Shown here piece after piece: positions 28,409-37,000 of a stretch of DNA of 64,000 nt. The stretch covers positions 1,860,001 through 1,924,000 of the forward strand of contig OZ242267.1 of assembly GCA_965207335.1 (NCBI GenBank), in the 5' to 3' direction. The notes beneath the pieces are model-generated. The model saw only the letters and a list, made by a program, of their open reading frames with translations, was not told where the DNA came from and ran no database searches. Position 1 is the first letter of the stretch, and each line of letters starts with the position of its first letter. Both the position numbers and the translations under genes were made by a program. Origin of the DNA: G965207335 sp965207335 (GTDB taxonomy: Bacteria > Pseudomonadota > Gammaproteobacteria > PS1 > Pseudothioglobaceae).

Positions 28409-29539
28409 ATGAAAAATTTAGATAGCCAAAATCCTTTTTATTTTGGCAATGAAGTGATAGATATTGATTTTTGTAATAAAGTAGCAGAATTAGAAGAATT
28501 ACAAAAAGATATTGTCAGTAGTATTAATGTTTTGCTTTATGCACCCAGAAGATTTGGTAAAACTTCTATTTTAAAAAAGATACAAAAAACAATAGATAAA
28601 AACGATAACTACAAAGTTATATATTTTGACTTTTTTACGGTATCTACTATTGATGAGTTTATCCAAAAATATTTTAATGTTATAGTATCAACTTTAGAAA
28701 ATAAACCACAAAAAATATTAAAACTTTTCAAAGATACCCTAAACATTCGCCCTAATGTAACGATGACGATAACTCAAAATGGCGATATATCTTATGCTTT
28801 ATCTTTAACTAAAAAAGAACAAAATGCCACCTTAGAAGAAATTTTAAATCTACCCTTTAAGTATGCTAAAAAATTCAATAAAAAAGTACTCATTATTTTT
28901 GATGAATTTCAAGAAATAGAACAATTTAATATTGAAAAAAAATTAAGTAGTGCTATTCAAACTCATAGTCGCTATGTTTCATATATTTTTAGCGGTAGTA
29001 AAAAATCAATACTAACACAAATATTTAGCGATAAAAATAGAGCTTTTTATAAATCTGTTAAACATTTACATATAGGTGAAATTTTATTAAAAGACTGGCT
29101 AATATTTATTCAAAATAAATTTAAAAAAACCAATAAACAAATTCAAAAAAAATACATTGAAAAAGCATTTTATATAACAAATGGATTTCCTTATTATATG
29201 CAACAATTAATGTATTTTATCTGGGACAAAACCGATAAAGAAGTTAATGATACTATTTTTATAAATGCTATAAGTTTAATGCTAGAAAGAGAAAATGATA
29301 TATACAGCATAATATGGACTAACTTAACCTTAAATCAAAAAAGAACACTAAAATATATTATTAAAAATGATGGTAAGGCTCTATATAGCAATGATAATTT
29401 AACTGAATTTGGCATAAATGCCACCACTTTAAAAAGCACAATTACAGCCCTGATAAAAAAAGATATTTGTGATAGAAAAGATAATATTTACTTTTTTATT
29501 GACCCATTTATGAAATACTGGCTTGAAAATAATCAATGA
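28409..29539 (+). CDS. AAA ATPase of the archaeal-ATPase/STAND-like type
   Basis: A 376-aa protein with Walker A YAPRRFGKTSIL (about 47-58), Walker B VLIIFDEFQEIE (about 165-176), the sensor-like IFSGSKKS, and a C-terminal region that looks like a winged helix (LTEFGINATTLKSTITALIKKD). This layout fits the ATPase group of PF01637 and relatives, often found in accessory regions with unknown partners. It ends overlapping the pseG ATG by four bases, but a pseG copy also starts at 28025 with no ATPase before it, so the overlap is probably accidental. Role unknown. Confidence 0.72.
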   Translation: MKNLDSQNPFYFGNEVIDIDFCNKVAELEELQKDIVSSINVLLYAPRRFGKTSILKKIQKTIDKNDNYKVIYFDFFTVSTIDEFIQKYFNVIVSTLENKPQKILKLFKDTLNIRPNVTMTITQNGDISYALSLTKKEQNATLEEILNLPFKYAKKFNKKVLIIFDEFQEIEQFNIEKKLSSAIQTHSRYVSYIFSGSKKSILTQIFSDKNRAFYKSVKHLHIGEILLKDWLIFIQNKFKKTNKQIQKKYIEKAFYITNGFPYYMQQLMYFIWDKTDKEVNDTIFINAISLMLERENDIYSIIWTNLTLNQKRTLKYIIKNDGKALYSNDNLTEFGINATTLKSTITALIKKDICDRKDNIYFFIDPFMKYWLENNQ

Positions 29540-30435
29540 ACATTCTATTTAGAGTTGATAGCTCATCAAAAATTGGTTTAGGACATTTGATGCGTTGCTT
29601 AGTATTAGCAGAGCAATATAAAAAAGATAATGTTATTTTTGCAAGCCAAGATTTAGCAGGTAATACTAATAATAAAATTATAAAAAATAATTATCAGCTA
29701 ATTATATTAAATAGTAACACACAAAAAGAATTACTCCAAACTATTAAAAAATACGCTATAAATATGGTGGTTTTTGACCATTATGGTATTGACTATAAGT
29801 TTGAAAAAAGTATTAAAGAAAAAACTACTATAAAAATTCTAAGTTTTGATGATATGTATCAACCTCATCATTGTGATATACTGCTTAACCATAATATTTA
29901 TGCAAAAACAGAGCAGTATAAAAACTTAGTGCCAAAAAATTGCGATATTAGATGTGGCAAACAATACACCTTAATTCGTGATGAATTTAGGCAAATAAAA
30001 CCTAAACAACATCAAATAAATAAACAAAACCCAGTAGTTTTTGTTGCAATGGGCGGGGCAGATACAAGTAATATTAGTTTGTCAATATTAAAAATATTGC
30101 TTGAATTTGATAATATAATTATCAATTTAGCTACCACAAGTGCCAATAAAAATTTAGCCCAACTACAAAATTTTAGCAAAACACATTATAATATAAATAT
30201 TTATATTGATAGCGAAAATATTGCTAATATAATGGATAATAGTAATTTTGCTATTGTTACTCCTAGTGTTATTGTTTATGAGGTAATGTATTTAGGTTTG
30301 CCGTTTATTGCTATTAAAACAACTGATAATCAAAAATACATTTATCAATATTTAAAAAGTAACAGTTATTTAGTCATAAATGATTTTAATGTAGTATTAT
30401 TACAAGACAAGGTTAATAATATTTTAAAAAACTAA
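29536..30435 (+). CDS. pseG: UDP-2,4-diacetamido-2,4,6-trideoxy-beta-L-altropyranose hydrolase PseG
   Basis: Pseudaminic acid pathway enzyme that releases UDP from the activated sugar; GT-B-like fold. The N-terminus MNILFRVDSSSKIGLGHLMRC carries the catalytic His (H17) motif, and NPVVFVAMGGADTSN is the second-domain loop. At 299 aa it is shorter than many homologues. No pseB, pseC, pseH, pseF or pseI is near; only a sugar formyltransferase at 34677 fits the same pathway type. The nonulosonate cluster is therefore interrupted or partly lost here. Confidence 0.85.
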   Translation: MNILFRVDSSSKIGLGHLMRCLVLAEQYKKDNVIFASQDLAGNTNNKIIKNNYQLIILNSNTQKELLQTIKKYAINMVVFDHYGIDYKFEKSIKEKTTIKILSFDDMYQPHHCDILLNHNIYAKTEQYKNLVPKNCDIRCGKQYTLIRDEFRQIKPKQHQINKQNPVVFVAMGGADTSNISLSILKILLEFDNIIINLATTSANKNLAQLQNFSKTHYNINIYIDSENIANIMDNSNFAIVTPSVIVYEVMYLGLPFIAIKTTDNQKYIYQYLKSNSYLVINDFNVVLLQDKVNNILKN

Positions 30436-30436
30436 T

Positions 30437-31597
30437 ATGGAAGAACTAGAAAAAATAGATAATATAAAAGAAAATGAAGAACTAATAGAAAAAACTGATG
30501 ATGATATTGGCGATAGTATTATTACCAATCCATTTTCACCAAAGGATATAAAAATAACAAATGCTATAGTGTTATTACCTTCACTAATAAGAAGATTAGA
30601 TAATAAAGAAATAACTATTCCTCCTTTTCAAAGACATGCTGATTTATGGACTCTAACTCAAATGAGTAGATTAATTGAATCAATATTATTAAAACTACCC
30701 TTGCCAATATTTTATTTTGATGTTAGCAATCCTGATAAATGGCTTATTGTTGATGGACTACAAAGACTTTCAACCATTAGAAAATTTTTTATAGAACAAA
30801 GTTTTACATTAAAAAATTTAGAGTTTCTGACTAATTTTAATGGTAAAAAATATGAGAATTTAAGTAGAGAAATGATAAGAACTATTGAAGATACCCAATT
30901 TATTACTTATCAAATAGAAGCACAAACTCCTAAAAAAGTTAGATACTCAATATTCAATCGTATAAATACAGGCGGATTATCATTAAAAGCACAAGAAATA
31001 AGACAAGCACTCAATCAAGATGGAGGTGGGGTTAAATTTTTAGAAGATGTTGTAGAAGATGAGACTTTTAAAAGTGTTGTTGGAATTTCTAATAAAAGAA
31101 TGGCCGGACAAGAATTAGTATTAAGGTTTATGGCATTTCAATTATTAGGTGAGGATAATTTTACAACAATGCCTAAGTTTTTAGATAAAGCAATGGAAGA
31201 GTTAGATTCAATTAAAGATGACAATGAATTTGCAAATCTTAAAAAAAGATTAATTGATACACTTATTTTTTCTGAGCAAATTTTAGGTACAGGACATAGA
31301 TTTAGCCGCTCTATTGCTAATCCTAAGTTAAACAAACTAGTAAATTTATCTCTGTTTGATGTACTCACAGTTTGCTTTAACAAGATAGAGAATAAAGAAA
31401 AATTTATAAGCAAAAAAAGTATATTTGTTGAAGGATTAAAAAAATTATTGTTAGACGATACTCCATTTATTGATTCAATAACAAAAAGTACAAGTAGTAA
31501 GCGAGCACAAGAAACTAGATTTGAGATAATAAGAAGTTCAATAGCTGAGATATTGCTACTTTTATTGACAATAACAAAAAGTACAAGTAGTAAGTAA
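30437..31597 (+). CDS. DUF262 domain protein
   Basis: A 386-aa protein. DUF262 motifs: IPPFQR (61-66) followed by W71, and VDGLQRLST (105-113), the ParB-like nucleotide/DNA-processing core seen in GmrS and BrxU-type proteins. No DUF1524 HNH motif follows, so it is not a complete GmrSD nuclease. The C-terminus contains ITKSTSSK twice because of a 93-bp tandem duplication that supplies the stop codon. It begins 1 bp after pseG and is followed by a DUF3696 ATPase, likely one operon with 31650 and 32840. Confidence 0.82.
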   Translation: MEELEKIDNIKENEELIEKTDDDIGDSIITNPFSPKDIKITNAIVLLPSLIRRLDNKEITIPPFQRHADLWTLTQMSRLIESILLKLPLPIFYFDVSNPDKWLIVDGLQRLSTIRKFFIEQSFTLKNLEFLTNFNGKKYENLSREMIRTIEDTQFITYQIEAQTPKKVRYSIFNRINTGGLSLKAQEIRQALNQDGGGVKFLEDVVEDETFKSVVGISNKRMAGQELVLRFMAFQLLGEDNFTTMPKFLDKAMEELDSIKDDNEFANLKKRLIDTLIFSEQILGTGHRFSRSIANPKLNKLVNLSLFDVLTVCFNKIENKEKFISKKSIFVEGLKKLLLDDTPFIDSITKSTSSKRAQETRFEIIRSSIAEILLLLLTITKSTSSK

Positions 31598-31647
31598 ATA
31601 CAAAAAACTATATTTAGGATAATAAGACAACTAATAGCTGAGGTATT
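31471..31647 (+). repeat. Imperfect 93-bp tandem duplication across the DUF262 gene end
   Basis: ACAAAAAGTACAAGTAGTAA occurs at 31481 and again at 31574 (period 93). The following roughly 60 bases also align (ATAATAAGA..., ATAGCTGAG.TATT) with several differences. The second copy contains the TAA ending the DUF262 ORF and runs into the Shine-Dalgarno region of the next gene. The former C-terminus was therefore altered. Confidence 0.8.
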
Positions 31648-31649
31648 AA

Positions 31650-32846
31650 ATGAAACTTAGTAACATAAAAGTTAACAATTTTAAAAGTTTAAAAGAAGTT
31701 AGTATAAATTTAAGTAATTTGACATTAATAACTGGTGTTAATAGTAGTGGAAAATCTAGCTTAATACAAGTTTTATTATTGATTAAAGAAAACGCCAACA
31801 GCATTAACAGATTTATTGGCTATCAGTCTTTTATAAAGGGAGTTAAATATAACAGTAAGAATATGGCTCCAGAAGTTGAAGAATTAGGAAAAGATATAAA
31901 AATTGAAATTCCCTCATTTGTAGGTTTTGGTGATTATGTTAATTTAGGCAATAAAAAAGATTTACTACATCAAGAATGCTCAAGGGATGAAAAAATTGCT
32001 ATTGAGTTATATAATGATGCAGATAATTATATGAAAGTTATTCTAGATAACGATTTTAATGTAGATTTTCATACTAATGAGAGCGAAAAATTGAGTAATG
32101 GCATATTTAGTGTTTTTTACGATGATATTTTTGTTTATCTACATACAGATAGAGCACCACCTGCAATAACTTTTCCATTTTCTGAGAAATATGTTACTAA
32201 AAATTCTATAGGCTCAAAAGGAGAGTACACTGCCCATTATTTATCAGAGAATTCTCGTAAAATTTTAGCAATAAAGGCGCTAAAACACCCTAAAAGTGAA
32301 ACAACACAATTATTAGAAAATGTATCTAAATGGTTAGGAGAGATAAGTAATGGTGTATCAGTACTAGCTAGTGCAAACCCGTCAACACAAAGTGTAAAAT
32401 TAGTTTATCAATACAAGGATAAAAATAATATATCTACTAATTATTCGTCGCTTAATGTTGGTTTTGGTTTGACTTATGTGTTACCTGTTATAGTTTTAAT
32501 TCTTAAATCAAAGCCGGGGGATTTTTTAATTATTGAAAACCCAGAATCGCATTTACACCCAGCAGGACAGTCAAAAATAGCCGAACTTTGTGCAATTGCT
32601 GCTAGTAATGGCGTACAAATTATTATAGAAACACATAGCGATCATTTCTTAAATGGCTTACGGGTAGCAACTAAAAATAATATTATTAAAGCCAGCCAAA
32701 GTCAAATATATTACTTCCACAAAAAAGAAAATAATTTAGATACTATTGCACAACCATTAAATATTGATAAAAAAGGCAAGATAGATAATTGGCCTGTAGG
32801 GTTTTTTGATGAATGGGATAATCAGTTAGATAAATTATTATGGTAA
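31650..32846 (+). CDS. ABC-type AAA ATPase with DUF3696
   Basis: A 398-aa ATPase of the SMC/OLD-like class. Walker A GVNSSGKSS (29-37) comes early, Walker B IIENPESHLHP near 294-304, and the D/H-loop ETHSDHFLNGLR near 327-338. The C-terminal GFFDEWDNQLDKLL is typical of DUF3696 proteins. There is no TOPRIM domain. A GAGG motif precedes the ATG. Its stop overlaps the start of the next gene (32840). With DUF262 and the unknown protein it forms a three-gene unit that I infer to be a defence module. Confidence 0.82.
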   Translation: MKLSNIKVNNFKSLKEVSINLSNLTLITGVNSSGKSSLIQVLLLIKENANSINRFIGYQSFIKGVKYNSKNMAPEVEELGKDIKIEIPSFVGFGDYVNLGNKKDLLHQECSRDEKIAIELYNDADNYMKVILDNDFNVDFHTNESEKLSNGIFSVFYDDIFVYLHTDRAPPAITFPFSEKYVTKNSIGSKGEYTAHYLSENSRKILAIKALKHPKSETTQLLENVSKWLGEISNGVSVLASANPSTQSVKLVYQYKDKNNISTNYSSLNVGFGLTYVLPVIVLILKSKPGDFLIIENPESHLHPAGQSKIAELCAIAASNGVQIIIETHSDHFLNGLRVATKNNIIKASQSQIYYFHKKENNLDTIAQPLNIDKKGKIDNWPVGFFDEWDNQLDKLLW

Positions 32847-33766
32847 ATTTTTCTGTTTTTAATGAACTATCACTACCACTTAAACAATATCAAGCAAAAG
32901 ATAGTTTTGGTGTATTGTTTGAATTGTTAAAAAAATTAAAATATTATGGCATAACAACTATAAGAATGTCTGATAATTTTAAAAATTATTCTATATTAGA
33001 AAATATTACTTTTTATCAATTTTTTAAACAACAATCAGATAAGGATTTTAAAACTAGATTAAGTAGTTTTATAAGTAATACCGTGTTTAAGATTGATTCG
33101 CCAATTATAAAAGAAACAGATACAGAACAACTAGAAACAATTAAAAGTAGTGAATATTTTTATAAAGGTACTAAAATTGAAGGTGGCTTAGCTTGTTGTG
33201 ATATTTGGAATACTCTAGCTGTTAGTTTTAATTCTAATAATGAATGGAATACTCACAGTATAACTATACAAAAAGATACAATGCTAAGTAATGCTGATAT
33301 TAAAACTGATAATGTATGTATAAAACATGCTTCACAAATAAAGCACTTAGAGTCACATTCAAATTTTTTTGATTGTTTTAAAAAAAAGATTAAACTTAAT
33401 ATTACCAGAGAAAATTTTTGGCAAAAAAGAACAGAAACATTTCCTAATATTATTATTTTTTGTCAAGAAGTTGAAAAGCAAATACAAAAATTAGACAAAG
33501 ATGTATTTAATATAGCTATTAGTTTGTTAATAGATGTTGAAGCTAAAAAAAAAATTACAGATTCTAGTTATAGTAGTGAAAGCCAGACGGTTACTAATAA
33601 TCCAAAATTTAGAAAAAAAAGAATGTTTACAATAAATAATGAGAAGGTATTGTTTGAAAACCATATAAAAAGCCTTACAAGTGGACATAGGATTTATTTT
33701 TTAGAGAAAGATAATTATGTATATATTGGCTATATAGGAAAGCACTTATCAACTGCAAAATATTAA
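32840..33766 (+). CDS. Unrecognised third protein of the DUF262-DUF3696 unit
   Basis: A 308-aa soluble, Lys/Asn/Ser-rich protein with no signal peptide or membrane segment. I do not recognise the N-terminal 250 residues. The last 35 residues (GHRIYFLEKDNYVYIGYIG, then KHLST) resemble the end of RelE/HigB-like folds, where a hairpin ends in an IGxIGxHL-type strand; this is weak. It overlaps the ATPase gene by 7 bp, so it is translationally coupled and presumably works with it. An effector role is a guess from position. Confidence 0.5.
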   Translation: MVNFSVFNELSLPLKQYQAKDSFGVLFELLKKLKYYGITTIRMSDNFKNYSILENITFYQFFKQQSDKDFKTRLSSFISNTVFKIDSPIIKETDTEQLETIKSSEYFYKGTKIEGGLACCDIWNTLAVSFNSNNEWNTHSITIQKDTMLSNADIKTDNVCIKHASQIKHLESHSNFFDCFKKKIKLNITRENFWQKRTETFPNIIIFCQEVEKQIQKLDKDVFNIAISLLIDVEAKKKITDSSYSSESQTVTNNPKFRKKRMFTINNEKVLFENHIKSLTSGHRIYFLEKDNYVYIGYIGKHLSTAKY

Positions 33767-33843
33767 TAACTTATATTAGTTATTAATCTTAGCTAGTTAA
33801 GGATTAAAATTAATTACAAAAAATAGTAAAATTTTAAAATAAA

Positions 33844-34131
33844 ATGAGACTATCAGCAAAATATATCAGTGTTATTAAAAAGAATTTTTATCATTTTTTT
33901 AAAAATGGTAATATTTATTTATTCGGTAGTCGTGTTGATGATGATAAAAAAGGTGGCGATATAGACTTATATTTAATAGTGCAAGATACTCAAAATTTAT
34001 TTACTAAAAAAATTAAATTCCTAGCAAGAATAAAAAGAGAATTAGGCGAGCAAAAAATTGATGTTGTATTTAATAAAGACTCTAACAGACCAATAGAAAA
34101 AGAAGCATTAAAAAATGGGATAAAACTTTGA
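33844..34131 (+). CDS. mntA: MNT-type nucleotidyltransferase antitoxin (MntA-like)
   Basis: A 95-aa minimal nucleotidyltransferase. The active site GS...GGDIDL has G28-S29 and the metal-binding D39/D41. In HepT/MntA pairs this enzyme adds AMP to the HEPN toxin and neutralises it. Its TGA overlaps the TTG start of the HEPN gene by three bases (TTGA), the normal coupling in these type VII toxin-antitoxin pairs. Confidence 0.87.
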   Translation: MRLSAKYISVIKKNFYHFFKNGNIYLFGSRVDDDKKGGDIDLYLIVQDTQNLFTKKIKFLARIKRELGEQKIDVVFNKDSNRPIEKEALKNGIKL

Positions 34132-34586
34132 TTTATAAAGAAAAATTTTCAGCAAATTTAACAGTATGTTATCGGCATTTGCAACGATTAAACGATGCTT
34201 TTACAGAGTTAGAAAAAACTTTTAATTTCCCAATAAGTACCAATAATATTGCAGATATTGTCAATAATAGACAAAATTTAGCTTATAGCGACCAAATTAT
34301 TTATCGTTTTGCTAAACTACAAGATTATATAGGCTCAACACTTTTTAAGTCATTATTAACTTATCAAGGTGAAAATACTGATAAACCTTTTTTAGATATT
34401 CTCAACGGATTAGAAAAAATAAACATTGTTAATGTTGATGATTGGTTTGAACTTAGAGAATTAAGAAACAGCATTAGTCATGATTACGATAATAGTTATA
34501 CAGTTGTAACTGAAATATTAAATGAAATTTATGTACAACAAGATAAATTAGCTAAAATTTTAAGTGCTATTAAAGGTTTGCTTTGA
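34128..34586 (+). CDS. hepT: HEPN-domain toxin HepT
   Basis: A 152-aa helical HEPN protein. The RNase motif Rx4H is R113-N-S-I-S-H118 followed by DY (RNSISHDYD), the segment that MntA-type enzymes modify on the tyrosine. The start is TTG at 34128, overlapping the mntA stop. The last 100 bases are duplicated at 28167-28266. The pair is a likely toxin-antitoxin or abortive-infection module. Confidence 0.87.
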   Translation: MIYKEKFSANLTVCYRHLQRLNDAFTELEKTFNFPISTNNIADIVNNRQNLAYSDQIIYRFAKLQDYIGSTLFKSLLTYQGENTDKPFLDILNGLEKINIVNVDDWFELRELRNSISHDYDNSYTVVTEILNEIYVQQDKLAKILSAIKGLL

Positions 34587-34676
34587 ATGTTGTTTATTAT
34601 TATTAAAACTGCTGATATAAAAAAATTATTTAACTTTTGCAAAATTTAATACAAAATAATTTAAAAAAGTACTAAT

Positions 34677-35309
34677 ATGAAAATAGCTGTATTAACTTCT
34701 AAAAATCAATGGTTTATACCTTATGCAGAGGTATTGGTAAAAAAAATTAAAGATGCAAAATTATTCTATGACAATAAAGATATTGATAATAGTTACGATA
34801 TTGTTTTTATATTAAGCTACCATAAAATCATTAAAAAAGAATATTTAAAATTGCATAAACACAATATAATTATACATGCCAGTGATTTACCTAAAGGTAA
34901 AGGCTGGTCACCATTATTTTGGCAAATTTTAAAAGACAAAAAAAATATTTCTTTTACGATGTTTGAAGCCTCGATAAATGCAGATAGTGGCGATATATAT
35001 ATGCAAGAAACACTTAATTTAACTGGTTATGAATTAAATAAAGAACTGCGAGAAGAACAGGCTAACAAGATAGTTGAAATGTGTTTAAAATTTTTAAATA
35101 ATTATCCACGGTATAAAATACCAAAAAAACAAATTGGTGTAGAAAGTTTTTATCCTAAAAGAACTAAAAAAGATAGTGAATTAAATATTAACAAAAATAT
35201 TAAAGAGCAATTTAATTTATTAAGAACTGTAGATAATCAAAATTATCCAGCATTTTTTAAAATAGATGGCAATAAATATAAATTAACAATTGAAAAAATG
35301 AAGTTATAA
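34677..35309 (+). CDS. Formyltransferase-family sugar-modifying enzyme
   Basis: A 210-aa formyl transferase N-terminal-like protein. It has IIIHASDLPKGKGWSPLFWQI with the catalytic-type His and ADSGDIYMQ with the Asp; the Asn two residues before the His in classical Fmt/PurN is replaced by Ile here. This short form is common in nonulosonic-acid (pseudaminic/legionaminic) loci and differs from methionyl-tRNA formyltransferase in lacking the C-terminal domain. With pseG it is the second surviving piece of a surface-sugar cluster. Confidence 0.75.
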   Translation: MKIAVLTSKNQWFIPYAEVLVKKIKDAKLFYDNKDIDNSYDIVFILSYHKIIKKEYLKLHKHNIIIHASDLPKGKGWSPLFWQILKDKKNISFTMFEASINADSGDIYMQETLNLTGYELNKELREEQANKIVEMCLKFLNNYPRYKIPKKQIGVESFYPKRTKKDSELNINKNIKEQFNLLRTVDNQNYPAFFKIDGNKYKLTIEKMKL

Positions 35310-35415
35310 AAATAAAAAATAATCAAGTTATTATAAAAACAGCATATGGTTAAACCAATACGAGTACTTATATTATAATTACAAACAAAGACTGGCATAT
35401 TGAACAATACAAGAA

Positions 35416-35535
35416 ATGCGAGTATATCCTCATGCTAGAAGCTATAAGGCAATAAAATCTCTGGCTGTATTTAGAGGTACTACTATTGGTGTTAAATATG
35501 CAGAGGCTTTTTGTGTTGAAAGAGTAATAAAATAA
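35416..35535 (+). other. Short 39-codon frame, probable gene remnant
   Basis: An ATG-initiated frame gives MRVYPHARSYKAIKSLAVF and ends ERVIK. It has a protein-like composition but is too short to be an intact family member. A resemblance to the C-terminal helix region of enoyl-CoA-hydratase-like proteins is possible but weak. It lies in a decayed stretch between the formyltransferase and the ruvX remnant. Confidence 0.3.
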
Positions 35536-35585
35536 TGGTCTTAACTAGTTAAGAACCTAAAAAATTATAAATACCATTTATAAAG

Positions 35586-35979
35586 GTATTTATAGCAAAT
35601 AGTATTACCAAAGTTGCAAGTGGTATTGGTGTTGTCAAGCACTATAAAGACGGTAGTACTAATTGGGATGCTATTGACGAATTTATTAAACAGTATGACC
35701 CACAGTTATTTATAGTTGGCTTGGTATTGCATAACGGCAAGATGCAAAAAATATCTGCTGACAAAGCTCAACAATATTTTATTTTCTGCCATAATAACAT
35801 AGATTATAGCGCTGTTAGCTTTACTGATATAAATATTGATAATTGTATTTTTTGGTTTTATTTTAAGAATTTAGATTCTTGCAGTATTAGATTTAATAGC
35901 TAGGGTAATAGGTAGTAATGCAAACAGAAAAACAGCAGTAGAGATTAAAACATATTTAGAACAATTCTTTGCTAAATGA
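35586..35979 (+). pseudogene. ruvX: Decayed ruvX (yqgF) Holliday-junction resolvase
   Basis: From 35592 one frame reads IANSITKVASGIGVVKHYKD, then DGSTNWDAIDEFIKQYDPQ and LFIVGLVLHNGK. This aligns by eye with E. coli RuvX (VGQRITGTARPL, DGTPDWNIIERLLKEWQPD, IIVGLPLN). The frame ends in TAG at 35901-35903. The next frame (35920-35979) gives RKTAVEIKTYLEQFF, matching the RuvX C-terminus. The N-terminal strand with the first catalytic Asp is missing, and the conserved GLPLNMDG loop is degraded. It is a pseudogene unless an error broke it. Confidence 0.72.
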
Positions 35980-36231
35980 GTTTATATATTATACTCAAAA
36001 GACTATAAATAAATTTTTTAAACTAATTAATATTTATACCTTATTATTGGTTAAATATATGTATAATGTGTTTTATACTATATAAAGTAAAAATATGTTT
36101 GTAAAATTAAAGAATTAGTTACAAAATTAGCAGTTGTATAAAACAGTAAAAAATCAAAAACTACACAAAAATAAACCTACTTATATTTTATTTTACTTTT
36201 AGGTTTAATACAGTAAAATTAAAAATTAAGA

Positions 36232-36927
36232 ATGAATGATAAAATTATAACTATAGATGGACCAAGCGGGGTAGGTAAAGGCTCTGTTGCTCGTATGGTT
36301 GCCCAAAAATTAAACTGGAATTTATTAGATAGTGGAGCTATTTATCGTTCTTTAGCACTATCTGCTACAAATAAACACATAAAATTAGATGATGAGCAGA
36401 GCTTAGCTGATTTAGCATTAAAATTAGACTTGTATTTTAAAATAGAGGCAAACAAGGAATTGTTAAGTGTGTATTTAGACGGTAAAGAAGTATCAAACAG
36501 TTTACGCACTCAAGATTGTGGCGAAAAAGCCTCATATGTAGCTAAATTAGGCAAGGTTCGCAAGGCATTTTTAACTAGACAACGAGCATTTGCTACTGAT
36601 AAAGGGTTGGTAGCAGACGGGCGAGATATGGGCGGTGTAGTTTTTATAGATGCTAAAACAAAGATATTTTTAACAGCCAGTGCTAAAGAAAGAGCAAAAA
36701 GACGATTATTGCAGTTGCATAATGCCAATAATAAAGGTAAAATTAGCACTGCACTAGGCAGTTTGGAATTAGATAAAGTAGAAGCAGATATTAAACTAAG
36801 GGATGATAGAGACATGAACAGAAAAAACTCACCCTTAAAACCTGCACTAGATGCCACTATTGTTGACACTACCAATTTAACTATAGATGAGGTAGTGCTG
36901 GAGGTTTTAACATTATACAAAAAATAA
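36232..36927 (+). CDS. cmk: Cytidylate kinase
   Basis: Phosphorylates CMP and dCMP. The P-loop DGPSGVGKG (about 9-17) opens the protein, followed by LLDSGAIYR, the GRDMGGVVF motif and the LRDDRDMNRKNSPLKPA lid segment typical of Cmk. The length of 231 aa is normal. It is first of the conserved cmk-rpsA-ihfB order, 73 bp before rpsA. Confidence 0.95.
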   Translation: MNDKIITIDGPSGVGKGSVARMVAQKLNWNLLDSGAIYRSLALSATNKHIKLDDEQSLADLALKLDLYFKIEANKELLSVYLDGKEVSNSLRTQDCGEKASYVAKLGKVRKAFLTRQRAFATDKGLVADGRDMGGVVFIDAKTKIFLTASAKERAKRRLLQLHNANNKGKISTALGSLELDKVEADIKLRDDRDMNRKNSPLKPALDATIVDTTNLTIDEVVLEVLTLYKK

Positions 36928-36984
36928 TAAAAATTATTAATGAAGTTTTAATTATATGTATAATCCCTTTTTGTAATTTTAATT

Positions 36985-36990
36985 TATAAT
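36985..36990 (+). promoter_or_regulatory. Probable -10 box for rpsA
   Basis: TATAAT lies 10 nt before the rpsA ATG, with TAACACACTAT between them. No Shine-Dalgarno is visible, consistent with the general habit of S1 mRNAs and with a very short leader. The moaA start has a similar context (TACAATAACACTATATG). Confidence 0.4.
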
Positions 36991-37000
36991 AACACACTAT

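Noticed and set aside
28409..29539. ATPase and pseG as a functional operon because of their ATGA overlap
   Set aside because: The pseG start also occurs at 28025 behind unrelated sequence, so the junction was made by duplication rather than by operon organisation.
30437..31597. DUF262 protein as GmrSD type IV restriction enzyme
   Set aside because: No DUF1524/HNH motif in it or in the neighbouring genes.
35721..35903. 60-aa frame as an independent gene
   Set aside because: It is an internal TTG-started piece of the decayed ruvX.
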